A DNA stretch of 64,000 bases from the NCBI GenBank assembly GCA_963812255.1, contig CAWEUM010000003.1, forward strand, positions 744,001 to 808,000, in the 5' to 3' direction. How positions within the stretch are numbered: the stretch's first letter is position 1; the number at the start of each line of letters is the position of its first letter. Positions 35,709-45,283 of this stretch are shown here, in pieces. Below the pieces are notes generated by a model. The model saw only the letters and a list, made by a program, of their open reading frames with translations, did not search any database and was not told where the DNA came from. A program made the position numbers and the translations under genes. The stretch comes from DATJGR01 sp963812255 (GTDB lineage: Bacteria > Pseudomonadota > Gammaproteobacteria > Pseudomonadales > Azotimanducaceae).

Positions 35709-36422
35709 ATGGACATTACCTTTACCGCTCTCGCCGTTTTCGCCGCGTCGTTGCTGGCCGGCTATGGCCTACGCGCGCTGATCCGCGCGGCCGGGCGGCG
35801 TTGGCTGCACCTGGGACCCGAGTCGGTTGCGGTGATGGGCGGTATCGCCTTCTGGGGCATGTTGATCGGCGGCCTCGTGATGACGGTTCGAATGTTGGCC
35901 GCCCCGGCCGTGGGAGACGCGCTGGCGACGCTCGCGATGCACGGTCCGGCATTTCTCGCAGCGCTTGCGGTAGTCGTGCTGGGTCATTTGCTTGGTGTCG
36001 CCGGCCAGGATCTGATGGGGCGAAGCGCCCGCGTCGTCAGCACCGGCAGCGAACATCTCGTTCGGCGCACGACGTATGCCATCGTGCTGTTCCTGTCCAT
36101 CGTCATGGCGCTGGATATCGTTGGCGTTTACGTCGGCTGGATCCTCAATGCGCTCGTTGGCATCGTCATTGCGCTGGTGGCGAGCGTGGGAATCGCCCTG
36201 TCGATCGGCAGCATCGGTTTCGTGCAGGACCTGATGACGATGCGACGTTTCCCCGAGCTTGTCCGCCCCGGCACCCGTATTCGCGTCGGCAACGTTCGCG
36301 GGCGCGTCATCGAAGTGACTGAAACCAGCATCGTTGTCGAAGGGAGCGATGGCATCCTGCATGTGCCGGGGCGTTACCTCGCAACGCGACCGCTGCTCGT
36401 CGAGCCGGACAGAGAATCGTGA
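35709..36422 (+). CDS. small MscS-like mechanosensitive channel
   Basis: A ~237-residue membrane protein with about five hydrophobic helices, the last being a Gly/Ala/Ser-rich pore-type helix (IVIALVASVGIALSIGSIGFVQD). A short beta domain follows (GTRIRVGNVRGRVIEVTETSIVVEG), matching the MscS beta domain. The large cytoplasmic alpha/beta cage of full MscS is missing. An in-frame GTG at 35661 would overlap the OmpA gene by 14 bp. The stop overlaps the start of the next gene (GTGA). Confidence 0.8.
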   Translation: MDITFTALAVFAASLLAGYGLRALIRAAGRRWLHLGPESVAVMGGIAFWGMLIGGLVMTVRMLAAPAVGDALATLAMHGPAFLAALAVVVLGHLLGVAGQDLMGRSARVVSTGSEHLVRRTTYAIVLFLSIVMALDIVGVYVGWILNALVGIVIALVASVGIALSIGSIGFVQDLMTMRRFPELVRPGTRIRVGNVRGRVIEVTETSIVVEGSDGILHVPGRYLATRPLLVEPDRES

Positions 36423-37237
36423 CCACGATCGACGTCGAGCTGATGCACGGCTGGATGCGCGCTGATGCGCCGGCGTGCTGCGTTGCGCTCGCAAAACTCG
36501 GCGCTGACGAGCGCGCCGCTGCGCTCGCACAGTGCGACCCGGGCGATCTCGCGCTGTTGCTGCGCCACGCGCCGGTATGGTGGTTGAACGTCGTACACAC
36601 CGAACTGCCGGATTTGCCGTGGCACGAAGCAATCGTCGACGCCGGCGTCGACATCAATGTCATTCGCATGCTACGCGGTCTACCCCGCGGCGCACGCGAG
36701 AATTTGCTTGCGGGGTTCCCCGCGCGTCAACGCGCGCGAATTGCCCGCGCGCTTGTGCTGCCGCGCGATCGCGTGGTTTCTGCGCTGGACGATCACCCAC
36801 CGATCGCGCACCTGAGTGAAACCGTCGATACGGTGATGGATCGCATCACCAACCTGCACGCTCAGGGCGAATCATGGATCTATCTCGTCAACGATTCGGA
36901 AGGGTACGCAGGTCAGATCGCAATCGTCGACGCCGCCCGCGCGCGCGGAGGGCAGACGATTGCGGATCTGCCGATCTCGCAACGACCGATTCTGCGCAGC
37001 GTGCTGATGCTCGACCACGCAATGCGGTTGCCGGATTGGCAGGCGCACGACTGTCTGCCCGTGCTCGACGAGGCGGAACGCTTCGCCGGCGTACTTCACC
37101 TTGGAGATCTCGTTAGAGCGTTGCGTCTGACTGACGCAGACGCACATCCGCGGCCGGTCAATCTGCCGGTACTGATCATCAGTTCCTGGGCGGGTTTGCT
37201 GGTCGCGCTGATGGGTCGACGCCGGAGAGGCTCATGA
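36419..37237 (+). CDS. MgtE-like regulatory protein lacking the channel domain
   Basis: A 272-residue protein with the layout of the cytosolic half of MgtE. An N-terminal superhelical region (AALAQCDPGDLALLLRHAP, GLPRGARENLLAGFPARQR) is followed by a CBS-like pair (LSETVDTVMDRITNL to GVLHLGDLVRALRL). It ends with one hydrophobic segment (PVLIISSWAGLLVALMG) instead of the five-helix channel. It is placed directly before the real mgtE gene with a 4-nt overlap, so it may form a mixed Mg2+ sensor with that channel. GTG start at 36419 overlaps the MscS stop. Confidence 0.72.
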   Translation: MTTIDVELMHGWMRADAPACCVALAKLGADERAAALAQCDPGDLALLLRHAPVWWLNVVHTELPDLPWHEAIVDAGVDINVIRMLRGLPRGARENLLAGFPARQRARIARALVLPRDRVVSALDDHPPIAHLSETVDTVMDRITNLHAQGESWIYLVNDSEGYAGQIAIVDAARARGGQTIADLPISQRPILRSVLMLDHAMRLPDWQAHDCLPVLDEAERFAGVLHLGDLVRALRLTDADAHPRPVNLPVLIISSWAGLLVALMGRRRRGS

Positions 37238-38514
37238 TGCTCTCCGACGAGGTACTCAGCTCGGCGCCCGATGTCGCCATCAGCGTGTTGACGCGCCAAT
37301 CCGAGGCGGAATTGCTCGACTGGATCGAATCCGGCAGCGTACAGCGTGCCGTCGTCGCACTGCGTCATCTCGATGCCGACACCGCCGGACGGCTCATCGA
37401 GGCATTTTCACCGCAGCGCTGCGCCGAAGTGATCGCCGCGATGGAGCCGCGCGATGCGTTTCGCTGTCTGAGAACGATTCCGCGAAGGCGCCGTGAGGCG
37501 CTCATCGCATCCTTTCCGAGTGCAGTGCAACGCGAGGCCGAACGCATCCTACGTGTTCAGGAAGGCTCCGCCGCCGCGCTGATGGAAATTCAACCGCTGC
37601 ACGTGACGACGCACACGCAGGTCGAGGAATGTCTCGCACGCGTGCGCCAGTGTCGAACACGTCTTGCGCGCACGCTGTTCGTCGTCGATGCCGACGACAA
37701 CCTGGTCGGGACGATCGATCTGCAGCTACTCATCGGCGCGAGCCCTGATGCGAGCATCGGCACGTTGATGCGGAACGTGATCTGGCAGGTCGATGAATTC
37801 ACGACGCGGGAGGAAATCGCCGCGGGCATCGGCCGTTACAACGTCAACACGTTGCCGGTTGTGAATCTCGAGGGACGCTTCTCCGGCATCATCCGCAGCG
37901 AAAACCTGTTCGACGCGGTCGAGCAGGACGCACTGTCCGACCTGCAAACGATGGTCGGCGCAGGTAAAGACGAACACGCGCTGTCGACGATCTGGACCAC
38001 GATTCAGAAACGTCATCCGTGGCTGCAGATCAATCTGTTGACCGCATTTCTGGCCGCGTCCGTCGTCGGTCTGTTCGAGGGCACGATTTCGCAATTCACC
38101 GCGCTCGCAGTTTTGATGCCGGTGGTGGCCGGCCAGTCGGGGAACTCCGGCTCACAGGCACTCGCGGTGACGTTGCGCGGTCTCGCGTTGCGCGAAATCG
38201 GCGTCAATGCTTGGTCGCGCGTGTTGCGCAAAGAGATGGCGGCGGGTCTGCTGAATGGGCTCGGCGTCGCGCTGGTGACTTCACTATCTGTCTATGTGTG
38301 GAGCAAATCACCTGGACTGGCACTCGTCATCGGCCTCGCAATGATCGCGTCGATGACGATTGCCGGTGTTGCCGGCGCATTCATTCCAATCATGATGAGC
38401 CGATTCGGCCAGGACCCGGCAACGAGTTCGACGATCGTGCTGACCACCATCACCGATGTGACGGGGTTCTTTTCATTCCTCGGCATCGCGACGCTGCTGT
38501 CGTTTCTGCTGTAG
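37234..38514 (+). CDS. mgtE: MgtE family magnesium transporter
   Basis: A 426-residue Mg2+ channel. The N domain (residues ~20-120) and CBS pair (~125-240, with TLFVVDADDNLVGTIDLQ and NTLPVVNLEGRFSGII) lie in the cytosol. The C-terminal channel has the signature PVVAGQSGNSGSQALAV and the later PIMMSRFGQDPATSS. In MgtE the pore Asp (D432 in Thermus) lies in the DPA segment, present here. Regulation is by Mg2+ binding between the N and CBS domains and the channel. ATG 37234 overlaps the previous stop (ATGA). Shorter than the usual ~450. Confidence 0.93.
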   Translation: MMLSDEVLSSAPDVAISVLTRQSEAELLDWIESGSVQRAVVALRHLDADTAGRLIEAFSPQRCAEVIAAMEPRDAFRCLRTIPRRRREALIASFPSAVQREAERILRVQEGSAAALMEIQPLHVTTHTQVEECLARVRQCRTRLARTLFVVDADDNLVGTIDLQLLIGASPDASIGTLMRNVIWQVDEFTTREEIAAGIGRYNVNTLPVVNLEGRFSGIIRSENLFDAVEQDALSDLQTMVGAGKDEHALSTIWTTIQKRHPWLQINLLTAFLAASVVGLFEGTISQFTALAVLMPVVAGQSGNSGSQALAVTLRGLALREIGVNAWSRVLRKEMAAGLLNGLGVALVTSLSVYVWSKSPGLALVIGLAMIASMTIAGVAGAFIPIMMSRFGQDPATSSTIVLTTITDVTGFFSFLGIATLLSFLL

Positions 38515-38530
38515 GAAAGCAGTGAGGAGC

Positions 38531-38555
38531 GAGGGTCAGAGCGACTCTGACCCTC
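38531..38555. repeat. perfect 11-bp inverted repeat, REP-like, between mgtE and groEL
   Basis: The arms 38531-38541 (GAGGGTCAGAG) and 38545-38555 are perfectly complementary around a 3-base loop. It lies between two convergent stops (38514 and 38571). No T-tract follows on either side, so it is not a canonical rho-independent terminator, though it could slow polymerase. The left arm resembles the second palindrome at 48929-48970 (AGGGTC, A/G, GAGCG), suggesting a dispersed REP-type element. Confidence 0.75.
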
Positions 38556-38570
38556 TCAGCTTCCTACCGA

Positions 38571-40202
<1,632 letters not shown>

Positions 40203-40230
40203 GATTTTCGTTCCTGTCTTCGTCGGTTCG

Positions 40231-40518
40231 TTACTTCAACACCGCCATCACGTCCTCTTCCCGCATGATCACGTATTCCTTGCCGTCGATCTTGATCTCG
40301 CTGCCGGAATACTTGCCAAACAGAATTCGGTCGCCTTTTTTGACGCCCGGTGCGCGGATGTTCCCGTTGTCCAGGATCGCACCGCCGCCTACAGCCTCCA
40401 CGAGGCCCTGCTGCGGCTTCTCCCTGGCGTTGTCCGGGATGAGGATGCCGCCAGCCGACTTACTCTCCTCGGCAACCCGTTCCACCAAGACTCGGTCGTG
40501 TAACGGTCTGAATTTCAT
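40231..40518 (-). CDS. groES: co-chaperonin GroES
   Basis: A 95-residue co-chaperonin. MKFRPLHDRVLVERV starts the protein, the mobile loop is ESKSAGGILIPDNAREKPQQG, and the roof is APGVKKGDRILFGKYSG. ATG 40518 has AGAGGAAA at proper spacing. It is the first gene of the heat-shock operon and lies ~57 nt downstream of a sigma32-type promoter. Confidence 0.97.
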   Translation of the reverse strand: MKFRPLHDRVLVERVAEESKSAGGILIPDNAREKPQQGLVEAVGGGAILDNGNIRAPGVKKGDRILFGKYSGSEIKIDGKEYVIMREEDVMAVLK

Positions 40519-40574
40519 ATGATTTTCCTCTGCTCTTAAGCTGTTCGGTTGGGGGCGGTGTGCCGCGCCTGCGC

Positions 40575-40603
40575 ATAATGGGCCCGCGCGTAGGACTTTC
40601 AAG
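40575..40603 (-). promoter_or_regulatory. sigma32 heat-shock promoter of groES-groEL
   Basis: On the minus strand CTTGAAA (40603-40597) is followed after 14 bp by CCCATTAT (40582-40575), matching the sigma32 consensus (CTTGAAA, 13-14 bp, CCCCATnT). It is correctly oriented and ~57 nt upstream of the groES start. No CIRCE-type inverted repeat was found in this gap. Confidence 0.88.
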
Positions 40604-40655
40604 GGCCGACCGACAAAAAAAAACGTCGCGTACAGTCGCGGACAGATGTCGCGGG

Positions 40656-41534
40656 TCAGCGCAACGGTTGTTGGATCGCCCGCGCGAGCCGGCCCAACAA
40701 CTCGGTGCGGCTGACGGTGGCGCGCCACACCATGCCGATGTCGCGGCTCGGGGGCCTGCCGCGAAACGGAATGTACTTGACGCTGCCGCCGCGTCCACCT
40801 AATGCCAGTTTCGGCATCAAAGTCACGCCGATGTTCGCCGCGACCATCTGTCGCAGCGTCTCGAGGCTGGTCGCGCGGAAATTGGTGTTCTCGACTGCAT
40901 TGTGCGATTTACAGATATCCAGCGCCTGATCGCGCAGACAATGGCCGTCTTCCAGCAGCAACACCTGTTCGTCGTTCAGGTCGTCGAGCGATACCGTCTT
41001 ACGCGCCGCCTTGGGATGCTGCTTTCCAACCGCGAGATAAAATGGCTCGCTGTAAAGCTTGGTCTGCACGACGTGTTCTTCGGTGACCGGCAGCGCCACG
41101 ATCGCGGCATCGAGCTCGCCGTCGTCCAGCAGCTTCATGATGACGCGCGTCTGTGCTTCGTTGAGTTTGATCGAAACCTTCGGAAACTCGCGGCGGATGA
41201 TCGGCAGAATCCGCGGCAATAGATAGGGCGCCACGGTCGGGATGATACCGAGCCGCACGGTGCCGCCGAGCGGATCCCGATGCTCCTCCGCAATACGCAA
41301 CAGGTCGTCCACATCGCGAAGCACACGCTGCGCCGCCGCAACAACGGCGGCGCCGACCGGCGTCAGAATCACTTGTCGATTCGCGCGCTCGATCAGCGTG
41401 ACGTTGAGTTGCTCTTCCAGTTTCTTGATCTGCGTCGATAACGTCGGCTGGCTGACGAAGCACGCTTGTGCCGCGCGACCAAAATGGCGCTCGTCCGCCA
41501 GCGCGACCAGATAGCGCAGATCGCGCAGATTCAT
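40656..41534 (-). CDS. oxyR: LysR-family peroxide sensor OxyR
   Basis: A 292-residue regulator. The winged HTH is at residues ~1-60 (LRYLVALADERHFGRAAQACFVSQPTLSTQIKKLEE), the standard LysR pattern. The redox centre is GHCLRDQALDIC: cysteines eight residues apart, corresponding to Cys199 and Cys208 of E. coli OxyR, oxidised to a disulfide by H2O2. It presumably activates peroxide-defence genes elsewhere; the rubrerythrin cluster 9 kb away is a possible target. The gap to the groES start (137 bp) holds the heat-shock promoter. Confidence 0.93.
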   Translation of the reverse strand: MNLRDLRYLVALADERHFGRAAQACFVSQPTLSTQIKKLEEQLNVTLIERANRQVILTPVGAAVVAAAQRVLRDVDDLLRIAEEHRDPLGGTVRLGIIPTVAPYLLPRILPIIRREFPKVSIKLNEAQTRVIMKLLDDGELDAAIVALPVTEEHVVQTKLYSEPFYLAVGKQHPKAARKTVSLDDLNDEQVLLLEDGHCLRDQALDICKSHNAVENTNFRATSLETLRQMVAANIGVTLMPKLALGGRGGSVKYIPFRGRPPSRDIGMVWRATVSRTELLGRLARAIQQPLR

Positions 41535-41576
41535 CGTATATGTCTCATCATCTCCGTCCGCTGCATTCCCCCCTGC

Positions 41577-42653
41577 TCATTCCCGCCAGGGCTCCACGAT
41601 GATCTTCGCGTGGGCGTCGGGATGGCCGAGATTCTGAAACGCATCCGCCACGTCGCCAACACCGACCTTTCCGGTGATCAGCGGATCCACCATCAGCGTC
41701 CCATCGGCGATCAGCGCCAATGTCCTGGCGAACTCCTCGACGGTGTAGGCGAGTACGAACTGCAGGTTGAGTTCTTTCGTGATACCGAGAAGCGGTCTGA
41801 CCTGATCCGGCTCCATACACACGCCGACAACGACGAAGCGGCAACCTCGTTCGGCGCCCACCATCATCTGATCGATCACCCCGGGAACACCAACGCATTC
41901 GAAGAACACCCCGGGGCGCAGCATGGGTGCGCCGGTCAGCGGATTCAGCGGCAACCGCTCACCGCTTTTGCTGACTTCGGCAACCTCGCGCCAGTTCGTG
42001 TACGGCGATGTTGTGGATGGATCGAGCACGATGTCGGCGCCCATCTGCTCAGCGAGCTTGCGGCGTAGCGGCGAGTAGTCGGCCGCGATGATCGGACGTG
42101 CGTCATGAGTCTTCAGCGCACTGATGACGGCGAGTCCGATCGGCCCGCAACCGATCACCAGCGGCACGTCGTCGGCACCCAGCCGCGCCATTTCCACTGC
42201 ATGCAAACCCACCGCGAGCGGTTCGGTCAACGCCGCGAGCTCGGTCGACAGACCATTGGGTACCGGCAACAGCAGTTGCTCCATCAACACCATCCGCTCC
42301 GCGTAGCCACCGGGTATGTCGTTCGAATAGCCAACCGAAACCGGCGCGCCACCGCGCAGCACGATCGGGAACGAACACACACGCGTGCCGGCCTTCAGCG
42401 TTCGGCTGGTCTGCGGACCGTGATCGAGAATCTCGGCGCAGAACTCGTGACCCATCACGACGTCGCGGGAAATGTCCATGCCCATGCCGCCGGGTGCGTT
42501 CTCGACGAACTGGCTGGCGTGTTTCAACGCATGTAAATCGGACCCGCAGATACCACAGGCCAGCGTCTTCACCAACACCTCGCCGGCTGCGGGTACCGGC
42601 TCCGGCACATCGTCGGTCACGATCTTCGAATCTCGCATCACCGCGGCACGCAT
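41577..42653 (-). CDS. zinc-binding alcohol dehydrogenase (MDR family)
   Basis: A ~358-residue dehydrogenase. The catalytic-zinc ligands appear as C in CGICGSDLH and the HE pair in MGHEF; the usual structural-zinc four-cysteine lobe is not evident. The Rossmann motif is VIGCGPIGLAVI. A late acidic/aromatic substrate region is unusual for simple alcohols. ATG 42653 has GGAGAG five bases upstream; an ATG at 42665 is in frame. It lies between oxyR and a divergent GST. Substrate unknown. Confidence 0.82.
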   Translation of the reverse strand: MRAAVMRDSKIVTDDVPEPVPAAGEVLVKTLACGICGSDLHALKHASQFVENAPGGMGMDISRDVVMGHEFCAEILDHGPQTSRTLKAGTRVCSFPIVLRGGAPVSVGYSNDIPGGYAERMVLMEQLLLPVPNGLSTELAALTEPLAVGLHAVEMARLGADDVPLVIGCGPIGLAVISALKTHDARPIIAADYSPLRRKLAEQMGADIVLDPSTTSPYTNWREVAEVSKSGERLPLNPLTGAPMLRPGVFFECVGVPGVIDQMMVGAERGCRFVVVGVCMEPDQVRPLLGITKELNLQFVLAYTVEEFARTLALIADGTLMVDPLITGKVGVGDVADAFQNLGHPDAHAKIIVEPWRE

Positions 42654-42804
42654 CGCACTCTCCATCGGCTATTTTGATCGGCAAGTCTGGTGGATGCGCG
42701 TGGCGGACACAACGCCGCCACCGTACTGGCAAAGCCGCGATGGTCGATGACGCGCGTGGGCGCATCTGAAAGAATGCTCACCCTTTCGCGTCGAGAGCAT
42801 GTTC

Positions 42805-43611
42805 ATGGCACTACGTCTTTACGACCATCCACTGTCCCCATACGGGCAGAAGGTCAAGATCGCGTTGATCGAGAAGGGCATCGAGTTCGAAGGCGTGTTG
42901 CCCAATGCAATCGGCAGCGGCCAAGTGGATGCGGCATTCGCCGCGGCCAATCCTCGCGGCGAGGTACCAGCGCTGCTCGACGGCGACGCGGCGATCTTCG
43001 ATTCCACCGTCATCCTCGAATACATCGAAGATACCTGGCCGTCGCCCGCGCTGCTGCCATCCACGCCGATCGAGCGCGCGCGGGTGCGCATGCTCGAGGA
43101 CGTGATGGACACCCACTTCGAGGCCATCACTTGGGCGCTTTCGGAGATTCGCAACTTCGGCCGCGCAGAAGGCGCCGAAGCCAGCCGGCTGGAAGCCGCC
43201 GGCGCGGCAGAGCTGACTCGTTGGTATCAATGGCTCGAACAGCAGCTCGGCGAACGTCGCTGGTTCAACGGCGATCAGTTCGGCTGGGGCGATCTGTGTG
43301 TGATTCCGTTCGTCAACGGCGCCAGCGGCTTCGGCCACACGCCGCCACCGAAATCCACGCTTGGCGCATGGCTGTTGCGCGCGAATGCGCGCGACAGCGT
43401 CAAGCGCGTGTCGGGCGAGGCAGCGGCAATGGCAATGGAGGGCGCAAGCGCCGGCATGGCCGCGGTACGCGAAGCATTGCAGGCCGGACTGTTCAAGCGC
43501 GAGTACCGGGATCATCGGCTTGAATGGATGATCAGAAATGGTGCGCTCGATGTCGTTCGGCTCGGCATCGAGCGGCGCAACGTCCGGTTCACGGAGTCGT
43601 TCGGGCACTGA
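42805..43611 (+). CDS. glutathione S-transferase family protein
   Basis: A ~268-residue GST. The thioredoxin-like domain starts ALRLYDHPLSPYGQKVKIAL and carries GEVPALLD and the FDSTVILEYIEDTW glutathione motif. The C-terminal helical domain (GWGDLCVIPFVN) has the usual capping residues, but the protein is longer than the ~200 average. ATG 42805 is chosen; an ATG at 42799 is also in frame. The overlap or tight joining with the downstream pseudouridine synthase suggests co-transcription. Confidence 0.85.
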   Translation: MALRLYDHPLSPYGQKVKIALIEKGIEFEGVLPNAIGSGQVDAAFAAANPRGEVPALLDGDAAIFDSTVILEYIEDTWPSPALLPSTPIERARVRMLEDVMDTHFEAITWALSEIRNFGRAEGAEASRLEAAGAAELTRWYQWLEQQLGERRWFNGDQFGWGDLCVIPFVNGASGFGHTPPPKSTLGAWLLRANARDSVKRVSGEAAAMAMEGASAGMAAVREALQAGLFKREYRDHRLEWMIRNGALDVVRLGIERRNVRFTESFGH

Positions 43612-43615
43612 CCGA

Positions 43616-44383
43616 GTGCGCGAAGCCGCCGGTTTCAATGTGCTGCATCGCAGTGCCGACCTGCTCGCAATCGACAAGCCGAGCGGCATCTCGTTGCTGG
43701 CCGATCGCAGCGGCGCAGCCTGCCTGTGGGACGCGCTGCGCGAATACCTCGCGTTCGACGGCGGCGAGCCGTATTCCGTGCACCGGATCGACAAAGGCAC
43801 CAGTGGCGTGCTGCTGGTCGCGCTCACGCGCGAGCGCCAGGCGCAACTGACGCAAGCGTTTGCGCGACGCGACGTCGGCAAGTTCTACGTGGCGCGTGTG
43901 GTCGGCGACATCCGGCTCGGCGGCCGCACCGGTTGCATCGATCTACCACTCGTCAAGGGCCGCAAGAGTCGCTTTCGGGTTGCGGCACCGAGGGATCGAA
44001 TCGTGCGTCACGGCGCCCGCTGGCATCTGGTGGGGCGCGCTTCACCCGGACACGAGAGCATCTCGCGCCTACGCAGGCTCGGCGGCAACGCGCACCACTC
44101 GCTGCTGGTATTGCAACCGCTGACGGGGCGCACGCATCAACTGCGCGTACACCTTGCGTGGATCGGGTACCCGATCGCGGGTGATCATCTGTACGGAAAG
44201 CCAGCCGCCTCCGAACAGCGCTGGCCGCGTCTTGCGCTGCACTGCCACCGTATCGTCGTGAACGGCATCGCGATCACCGCACCGCTACCGGCGGAGTTCG
44301 CGCTATCGGCGACCCGACAGCCAACCGCGAACCGCCGCGAATCCGGCCGCGGCCGCGGCCGGATTGCGCGTAACCGCCAGTAG
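43616..44383 (+). CDS. RluA-family pseudouridine synthase
   Basis: A ~255-residue RNA-modifying enzyme that isomerises a uridine in tRNA or rRNA. The catalytic-Asp motif HRIDKGTSGVLLVA corresponds to HRLDxxTSG. A second motif, LQPLTGRTHQLRVHLAWIGYPIAGDHLYG, is diagnostic. There is no N-terminal S4 domain, which fits the RluA/TruC-type subgroup. GTG 43616 lies 5 nt after the GST stop; an earlier in-frame start at 43538 would overlap that gene by 74 bp. The 3' end overlaps the convergent LRAT gene by 81 bp. Confidence 0.9.
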   Translation: MREAAGFNVLHRSADLLAIDKPSGISLLADRSGAACLWDALREYLAFDGGEPYSVHRIDKGTSGVLLVALTRERQAQLTQAFARRDVGKFYVARVVGDIRLGGRTGCIDLPLVKGRKSRFRVAAPRDRIVRHGARWHLVGRASPGHESISRLRRLGGNAHHSLLVLQPLTGRTHQLRVHLAWIGYPIAGDHLYGKPAASEQRWPRLALHCHRIVVNGIAITAPLPAEFALSATRQPTANRRESGRGRGRIARNRQ

Positions 44384-44728
44384 CGCTGCGCCCGCCACAA
44401 AGCCTCCGAGCCAGCCGCGCAGTTGCGGGCTCTCAACCTCACCCCCGAGCGCGCGCGATACCGTGTGTTCACAGTTGTTCGACAGCAGGCTGTACCGCCG
44501 CCCCCCTGTATCCAGCTCCGCGTGCAACAACGCGCGTTGGCGTGCTGTCCGATCCATCCGGGTTACATGCAGCCGGCGTCCATCCCTGAACTCGGCCTCG
44601 CTGCAGATGTGCTCACCCTTGAACGGCGTGTTGTGGAGCACGCGGCCGTCACCGAGCGCGATGCCTCGATGCATCACAATGCCTTTGCGGCGTGAAACGA
44701 TGTCCCCGGGTAGATAGTAGCGGCTCAT
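44303..44728 (-). CDS. LRAT-domain (papain-like) protein with C-terminal membrane segment
   Basis: A 141-residue protein of the LRAT/HRASLS subgroup of the NlpC/P60 fold. The catalytic His lies in MHRGIAL and the nucleophilic Cys in the diagnostic NNCEHTV. A Gly/Ala-rich hydrophobic tail (GFVAGAALLAVTRNPAAAAAG) could insert in a membrane. Eukaryotic relatives are phospholipid acyltransferases or phospholipases (LRAT, H-REV107). In this lipid-rich genome an acyl-transfer role is plausible (inference). The gene is monocistronic and overlaps the RluA gene. Confidence 0.82.
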   Translation of the reverse strand: MSRYYLPGDIVSRRKGIVMHRGIALGDGRVLHNTPFKGEHICSEAEFRDGRRLHVTRMDRTARQRALLHAELDTGGRRYSLLSNNCEHTVSRALGGEVESPQLRGWLGGFVAGAALLAVTRNPAAAAAGFAAVRGWLSGRR

Positions 44729-44933
44729 GTTCGATAACTCACACCTGTATTTTCGCGGCGCAGTGGTTCACGCAATCAGACCCATTTCGCGGGAATCAAG
44801 CAGGAATCGTTCCAAGTCCGCTTCGCACGTAAACGCCGGAGGTTGTCGCGCGTCGCCGCGACACTGGTTGCTGATGTCTGGTCGCAACTGCGAACAGTTA
44901 GCCGAATAGGCGATTCGGCAGGGTCACACCGCG

Positions 44934-45272
44934 TTATGGATGCGGCGTCGTCATGTAGCGAATCGCGTCTTTCAAATCCTCATCACTGCACGCGGCGCAC
45001 ATACCTCGCGGCGGCATGCCGCCAGACGGCATGCCTTCGATCGTGTGCTTCAGCATCAGCGCCTCTCCCTGCGCGATCCGCGGAGCCCAGGCTTGCGTAT
45101 TGCCGATCGGCGGCGCACCGCTGATGCCCGACGCGTGGCACGAAACACAAAAGCGCTGATAGGTCTGCTGGCCCGGCAGCAACGGATTGGTCGAACTGCT
45201 TGTAGCAGGCTCCCCGCCGCATCCGGCAGCCAGCAAAAGCCATCCCAGGGCGGCTAGCGAGCGTGCGCGCAT
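44934..45272 (-). CDS. cytochrome c5-like, possibly lipid-anchored
   Basis: A 112-residue c-type cytochrome. The heme motif CVSCH lies near residue 50, and the methionine axial ligand is likely in IEGMPSGGMPPRGM. A second cysteine pair (CAAC) near the end is characteristic of cytochrome c5. The N-terminus has a lipobox LLLAAGCGG, so it may be a lipoprotein in the periplasm. GAGGG lies 8 nt before ATG 45272. Its start is just 11 nt downstream of the aminotransferase stop. Confidence 0.9.
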   Translation of the reverse strand: MRARSLAALGWLLLAAGCGGEPATSSSTNPLLPGQQTYQRFCVSCHASGISGAPPIGNTQAWAPRIAQGEALMLKHTIEGMPSGGMPPRGMCAACSDEDLKDAIRYMTTPHP

Positions 45273-45283
45273 ACCCGGTTCCC

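Noticed and set aside
40519..40655. CIRCE element before groES
   Set aside because: No TTAGCACTC / GAGTGCTAA inverted repeat or near match is present in the gap.
44727..44909. A 60-codon plus-strand frame in the gap 44729-44933
   Set aside because: No ribosome site, basic low-complexity composition and no family; I see nothing else in this 205-bp gap.
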